DNA from: PALSA-600 sp963842335
GTDB lineage: Bacteria; Actinomycetota; Thermoleophilia; Gaiellales; Gaiellaceae
Assembly: GCA_963842335.1 (NCBI GenBank)
Contig: CAWJGF010000010.1
Location: forward strand, 186,001 to 250,000
Length of the DNA: 64,000 nt
Direction of reading: 5' to 3'
How positions within the stretch are numbered: the stretch's first letter is position 1; each line of letters starts with the position of its first letter. Of the stretch, positions 60,291 through 64,000 are shown piece by piece. The position numbers and the translations under genes are program-made. A model generated the notes under the pieces. That model saw only the letters and a list, made by a program, of their open reading frames with translations, did not search any database and was not told the origin of the DNA.

Positions 60291-61001
60291 TCAGGGTTCG
60301 GTCGCGAGTCCTTCGGTGAGGACGGCGAGTCCGTCGGTGTCTGCCGGGAGTTGCAGCCGTGAGAGGAGCTGCCGGGCTGCCTCGATGTCGATCTTTCCGA
60401 AGTAGTCGAAGCGGCTGTGGAGAAGGCTGAGGAATATGAAGGGGTGCCAGCGTGGCTCGGCGATCAATTGCTCGTAGAGGCTGGCTTTGAATGGGAACGG
60501 GACCGGCCCTGAGCGATTCAGGATCCGTTCGAGTCCGCGTTGGCTCGTCGCTGGATGGAGAGCGGTCTCGCTCCACGCCTCAAGGACGTCGTCGGGATCC
60601 TCGTAATAGTCACACCAGAGCGAGTAGCTGACCGGATCGGCGAGCCTGTCGTCAGGGTCCGAGACGAGGTCGCGATACTCGCGCCAGAAAAGCGCTTTCG
60701 CTGGCTCACCGCGCGAGCCGCCGGAGAGCGCGACACGGATGAACGAGAGGTTGCTGTAACAGGGCATGCGGCGGTAGAGCGCGAACGCGAGCGTGACCTC
60801 GTCGAGTGCAGGACGCTTGCCCGTCCATACGATCTCCTCGGCGTCGTGTGGGACATCCTTGAGATCGTTCGGCCACTCCACACGGCCCTGACTACGCAGG
60901 CCAGTTCCAGCCGCCGTTCTCCAGGCCCACTCACACGCCTCCGAGAACCGCGCCTCACCAACGAAGGCAACCACTTCGCCCATCCCCAGGTCATCTTTCA
61001 C
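60291..61001 (-). CDS. Uncharacterised protein
   Basis: A 236-residue soluble protein rich in aromatic residues, without recognised motifs. Stretches SYSLWCDYYEDPDDVLEAWS and HPFIFLSLLHSRFDYFGKID indicate an alpha-helical fold. Start GTG 61001; ATG 60983 is an alternative. No membrane or signal segment. Confidence 0.7.
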   Translation of the reverse strand: MKDDLGMGEVVAFVGEARFSEACEWAWRTAAGTGLRSQGRVEWPNDLKDVPHDAEEIVWTGKRPALDEVTLAFALYRRMPCYSNLSFIRVALSGGSRGEPAKALFWREYRDLVSDPDDRLADPVSYSLWCDYYEDPDDVLEAWSETALHPATSQRGLERILNRSGPVPFPFKASLYEQLIAEPRWHPFIFLSLLHSRFDYFGKIDIEAARQLLSRLQLPADTDGLAVLTEGLATEP

Positions 61002-61188
61002 GCGACGAACCTATATCCGACCCACGACGCCATTCCGTCGGCTGGGCCAGGTACAGCCCCGGGGATGCCAACGACAGAACGATGACAACGAGGACTAGCC
61101 CGAGTAGCACTGCACACAGAGTGCGTTCTGGTGTCGGCGGGTCAGAGGAGAAGTGCAGGGGCGGACATATTCCGCTTGCCGAGCGCAT
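60991..61188 (-). CDS. Possible small single-pass membrane protein (65 residues)
   Basis: ATG 61188 opens a frame with a strong hydrophobic segment (TLCAVLLGLVLVVIVLSLAS) and a charged tail. It overlaps the start of the next minus-strand gene by 11 bases, which suggests coupling. No clear ribosome-binding site. Could be genuine or a chance frame. Confidence 0.35.
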   Translation of the reverse strand: MRSASGICPPLHFSSDPPTPERTLCAVLLGLVLVVIVLSLASPGLYLAQPTEWRRGSDIGSSRER

Positions 61189-61269
61189 GTGCTGTGTGGA
61201 TCACAAGCGCCGGTGCCTGACTACACGAGGGCTTGCGTCGCACTCGCAAGTGATGTAGAGGCTTAGAGC

Positions 61270-61569
61270 ATGAGCCCGTATTGGATTTTCCTGTCGCTGT
61301 TCGTCCTGGCACTCGGGGTCACTGCGGTGTTGAAGGGGAAATACGTCCTCGCCGCTGTCGGAATCTTGGTGCCGTTCTGGGTTTGGCCCGTCGCCGCCCT
61401 TCGGCTCGCTAAGCCTGGCTCGTTGTGGGCACGCTCGTTCTACGGCGAGGTGAAGATGGGACGTGCCGCCGCCAGGTACGGGCACGAGGAGGCCCCCAGG
61501 CCTGACCCGCGCCTAAAGGGGCTTGCGGCCGAAATTGCCGAACACGATGATCCCGGCATCGCCGTTTGA
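61270..61569 (+). CDS. Small membrane protein of unknown function
   Basis: A 99-residue protein with two hydrophobic helices (WIFLSLFVLALGVTAVL and VLAAVGILVPFWVWPVAALR) and a charged cytoplasmic tail rich in Arg and Glu. ATG 61270. Its stop overlaps the start of the methyltransferase gene by 3-4 bases, so the two are coupled. No family recognised. Confidence 0.65.
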   Translation: MSPYWIFLSLFVLALGVTAVLKGKYVLAAVGILVPFWVWPVAALRLAKPGSLWARSFYGEVKMGRAAARYGHEEAPRPDPRLKGLAAEIAEHDDPGIAV

Positions 61570-62378
61570 CGGCTCGGCCTGCGGAAAATATCGGCGCGGA
61601 CGCGCGACGTGCGTTGTGGGGTGATACTCCGGATGGTGTGAGCTGGCTGGTCGATCCGGACGCGGTGGCGGCGGAGTACGCGTCGGAGCTGGCGTTGCGG
61701 GAGCGGGTGCTCGCGCATCGGGAGCTTGTGGAGGGTCCGGATGACGAGGCGATCGTTCGTTCGTGGGTGCTGGCGGCCCGACCGCGGCGTTTGGTTGAGG
61801 TGGGGTCGGGGCTGGGTGAGTTCTGCGCGTGGGCGAGCGCAACGCTTGGGGGAGAGGTAGTGGCGGTGGATGCCTCGCCGCGCATGGTTGAGTTGGCGGT
61901 GCGTCCGGGCGTCGAAGGCGTTGTGGCCGACATGCGGCAGCTGCCGTTCGCGGATGCGACGTTCGACTGCGTCGTGGCGAACTTCGTCCTGTACCACATC
62001 CCGGATCCAGTCATTGCGATCGCTGAGTTCGCGCGGGTGCTCGAGCCGGGCGGGATCCTTGTCGCCTCAACGCTCAGCGACGACGCCGACTCGCGGCGAC
62101 AGGCCTGGGCGACGTTGTTTCGGGAAGAGAAGCAGCCTGCTCCGCCGCCCCTTTCGTTCAGCCGTGAGAATGGTCGCGCGCTCCTCCATCGGCATTTCCG
62201 TCTGGTCGAGCAGACCGACTGCGACGCCGTTCTCGTCTTCCCGACGCGAGAGCGGCTTGCACGCTACGTCGAAGCGGTTCCGCGGATGAAGGGCACAGCC
62301 TCGCTCCTGCCCGACCTCGCGGAACCGTTCCGTCTGCCAGACAGCACGACGGTCTTCCAGGCGAGCGCCCCGAGATAG
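61566..62378 (+). CDS. SAM-dependent methyltransferase
   Basis: A 270-residue class I (methyltransferase type 11) enzyme. Motif I RLVEVGSGLGEFCAWASATL near 74-93, motif II VAVDASPRMVELAV, post I LPFADATFDCVVANFVLYHI and GGILVASTLSDD. The start is a TTG in a 4-base overlap with the preceding small membrane gene. Substrate unknown. Confidence 0.88.
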   Translation: MTARPAENIGADARRALWGDTPDGVSWLVDPDAVAAEYASELALRERVLAHRELVEGPDDEAIVRSWVLAARPRRLVEVGSGLGEFCAWASATLGGEVVAVDASPRMVELAVRPGVEGVVADMRQLPFADATFDCVVANFVLYHIPDPVIAIAEFARVLEPGGILVASTLSDDADSRRQAWATLFREEKQPAPPPLSFSRENGRALLHRHFRLVEQTDCDAVLVFPTRERLARYVEAVPRMKGTASLLPDLAEPFRLPDSTTVFQASAPR

Positions 62379-62390
62379 ACGACGCTGTTC

Positions 62391-62489
62391 TCACCGGTGT
62401 TCAGGATGACGGCCGAGGCGGTTGTTAAGAGCCTCGAAGCTGCCGGCGTCGCCATCGTTGGCCAGCCGTAGTTCGTAACGAAATCCCAT
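62391..62489 (-). pseudogene. Truncated N-terminal coding fragment (32 codons)
   Basis: GAGGAG six bases before ATG 62489 is a strong ribosome-binding site, and the peptide starts MGFRYELRLANDGDAGSFEA before a stop after 32 codons. It looks like the first part of a small actinobacterial protein cut off downstream. Located right next to the att-like sequences. Fragment status is inference. Confidence 0.35.
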
Positions 62490-62558
62490 TCGCAACTCCT
62501 CACAAGACTGAAGCCCGCGACCGCTGCGGGACCCCGATCCGAATCTAATGCCGTCCGC

Positions 62559-62578
62559 TTGGCAAGTCATTGGCAAGT
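62559..62578 (+). repeat. Tandem 9-bp direct repeats near an attachment-like site
   Basis: TTGGCAAGT occurs twice (62559-62567 and 62570-62578) with an 11-bp period, one helical turn. Such pairs are typical of integrase arm-binding sites. It lies about 100 bp left of the tRNA-Asp fragment. Confidence 0.55.
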
Positions 62579-62680
62579 ACTCGCCGGCACGCGACCGTAC
62601 GCTGCGGCCGCGGGACGTGAGAAACGCTCGCCAGTTCCAACTGACCCGGTTGATTCCCGCTGATCCCCGTCGCGCAGTTT

Positions 62681-62721
62681 CTGTCACGCTGGAGGTCCGG
62701 GTTCGAGTCCCGTCGCTCCCA
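62681..62721 (+). other. 3' half of a tRNA-Asp gene (attachment-site remnant)
   Basis: CTGTCACGCTGGAGGTC followed by the T-arm (GGTTCGAGTCCC) and an acceptor 3' side CGCTCCCA. The piece starts in the anticodon loop around GTC and continues to the 3' end. The 5' half does not pair with upstream sequence, so no functional tRNA is present. This is the usual extent of an att core for elements that integrate in tRNA genes. Confidence 0.65.
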
Positions 62722-62785
62722 TCAGGGGCGGCCTTGCAGATTCTGCAGGTGCGGACCTGTCGCGACGACCGGCGTCACAGCGCAG

Positions 62786-64000
62786 TTAGCCGCACTGGAA
62801 TCCTCCTCCGTCGAGCCCGGGGCCGGTGATCTGCGGTCTGTTCGCCCCACCGCCGGGGGGATACACGGTGTCGAACCATTCGGTGAAGAACTCGGCCAGC
62901 TCGGCATTGCAGGCACGCGACGGGTTCGGCAAGAACTGACTGAACCCGGCTTCGAGCTGCGCCTCGGTGACGTCCCCCTGCCGGTAGGTGCGCTGCATCT
63001 GCTGCAGCGCTGCGTCGAACCTCTCCGGGCCGAGGATCCGGCGCAGCGCGACGTACGCGATTCCCGGCCGAGTGTAGGTCTTGGAACCGGAGAAGAGCGT
63101 GTAGGGACTCGGATCCGAAGGCGCCCCCGTCCACAACACGTCCGGGCCTGCGTAATACTGGTTGAACTGGTCGACGAGGCTCTGCTCGAAGGCCGCGTTC
63201 GTCCCACCGGCAGCAGCCCGCGCGTTCCCCGCGATGAAGAAGAACTCGCCGAGCGTGGCGAGTCCCTCCTTGAAGAACGTCAGGTTGTAGTTCGCCTCCG
63301 AGACGTTGTCGCCCCACCACTGGTGCATGTTCTCGTGGTGGAGCGTCTGCAGGTCGATCGTCGCGTTCGCGAAGGTGATCTTCGTCTGCATCTCCTCTTC
63401 GAACCCCGCGTTCGGCACCCCGATCACGACGCCGTCCGTTGTGAAGGGGAACGGTCCGTTGAAGGCGGTCTGGAAGTTCAGGACTTGCTCCTGCACGCCC
63501 ATGATTGCTTTGTTATCTGCGGCCCTGTTCTTCGGGATCGCCAGATCCTGCGCCTCGTAGTACTGAATCCCGCTCGACGCGAGGCGAACGCTCAGGTCGT
63601 ACGAGCCGATGCTGTTCTCGACGAGGTACGAGGAGATGCCCTCCGGCGAGTGCCAGTGCCACGTCGTCGACCCGCCAGGGAAGTTCGCGTCGGGGAGGTC
63701 CGCCAGCTGCGAAACTAGCTCGCCGTTCGCGATCGCGGTCTTGCCGAGCGGCACCGTGTCGTAGAAGTCATAAGTCGGCTTCGCGCTCGGATGGTCGTTC
63801 AACGGCATCCAGTCCTCGCTCGCAACCGGCTCGGTCGTGACAAAGCCGCCGGCGTCGCCCGGTTGGCCGACCCTGAACCACCCCTCTGTCGTACCGTCGC
63901 CGTCGTTGTGCACGCCCGGCCGGCCGGTGTAGTTGACGACTACGACGAACCTCGTGCCCGTGGCGATCGGGCTCGTAGGCGTGATCACGAGCTTGTTCGC
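62786..64000 (-). CDS. M1-family metallopeptidase (partial, N-terminus off the right edge)
   Basis: The C-terminal 405 or so residues of an aminopeptidase-N type zinc peptidase. The zinc site is HHENMHQWWGD (HExxH as HENMH), with the third ligand Glu in FFKEGLATLGEFFF about 19 residues later. The segment VPNAGFEEEMQTKI corresponds to the M1 substrate-binding GxMEN-like motif. The frame continues past 64000 without a start. Probably secreted, as related proteins in this group are. Confidence 0.9.
   Translation of the reverse strand, partial: ANKLVITPTSPIATGTRFVVVVNYTGRPGVHNDGDGTTEGWFRVGQPGDAGGFVTTEPVASEDWMPLNDHPSAKPTYDFYDTVPLGKTAIANGELVSQLADLPDANFPGGSTTWHWHSPEGISSYLVENSIGSYDLSVRLASSGIQYYEAQDLAIPKNRAADNKAIMGVQEQVLNFQTAFNGPFPFTTDGVVIGVPNAGFEEEMQTKITFANATIDLQTLHHENMHQWWGDNVSEANYNLTFFKEGLATLGEFFFIAGNARAAAGGTNAAFEQSLVDQFNQYYAGPDVLWTGAPSDPSPYTLFSGSKTYTRPGIAYVALRRILGPERFDAALQQMQRTYRQGDVTEAQLEAGFSQFLPNPSRACNAELAEFFTEWFDTVYPPGGGANRPQITGPGLDGGGFQCG

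Noticed and set aside
62641..62721. A complete tRNA gene
   Set aside because: Only the 3' half is tRNA-like; there is no matching 5' acceptor strand or D-arm upstream, and one T-stem pair is lost.
1..64000. CRISPR array or insertion-sequence transposase
   Set aside because: No regularly spaced repeats and no transposase-like protein were seen on either strand.

Overview
This 64 kb window comes from a high-GC actinobacterial chromosome. The gene style points to the Thermoleophilia (Gaiellales/Solirubrobacterales side) or a close relative: many GTG/TTG starts, 4-base stop/start overlaps, secreted YGTSTSYGT-type fibronectin-like repeats, and secreted beta-propellers. This placement is an inference from gene style; no 16S gene is present.

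Layout. 1-2.6 kb: assimilatory sulfate reduction and siroheme operon (sulfite reductase tail, APS reductase, an unknown protein, SirC-type dehydrogenase, uroporphyrinogen methyltransferase). 2.6-17.9 kb: mixed metabolism and transport with two MarR/DHA2-efflux modules, a MoaD-like protein beside a BNR propeller, oxidoreductases, a PfkB kinase and several secreted proteins. 18.1-30.4 kb: a complete L-rhamnose regulon: mutarotase and isomerase on one strand; DeoR regulator, kinase, fused aldolase/dehydrogenase, ABC importer and a second sugar isomerase on the other, with a good sigma70-like promoter in the divergent gap. 30.4-38.3 kb: envelope and secreted proteins (NHL propeller, GT39-like glycosyltransferase, a phosphoesterase fused to pentapeptide repeats, a TMEM175-like channel), small ORFs and an NmrA-like pseudogene.

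38.4-49.5 kb is the most interesting region. Nine tightly coupled genes encode an MDR dehydrogenase, a PTPS-fold protein without its catalytic residues, a GT4 glycosyltransferase, a methyltransferase, an LPG-synthase-type membrane protein, a RibD-like reductase, GTP cyclohydrolase II, an SRPBCC protein and a second methyltransferase. They face a fused CDP-alcohol phosphatidyltransferase/sulfatase-fold membrane protein, followed by another methyltransferase and a purple-acid-phosphatase-like enzyme. Together they suggest an uncharacterised pathway that diverts GTP into a diaminopyrimidine- or pterin-derived, glycosylated and possibly lipid-linked product.

49.6-64 kb: M20 peptidase, an NhaA-thioredoxin fusion, secreted proteins, GFA and RibD-like enzymes, acetyltransferases and an M1 peptidase running off the right edge. 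Several gene fragments (SDR, VOC and others) lie here. At 62.68 kb there is a 3' half of a tRNA-Asp beginning in the anticodon loop, with tandem 9-bp direct repeats about 100 bp to its left: the pattern of an attachment-site scar left by an integrated element whose integrase is not in the window.
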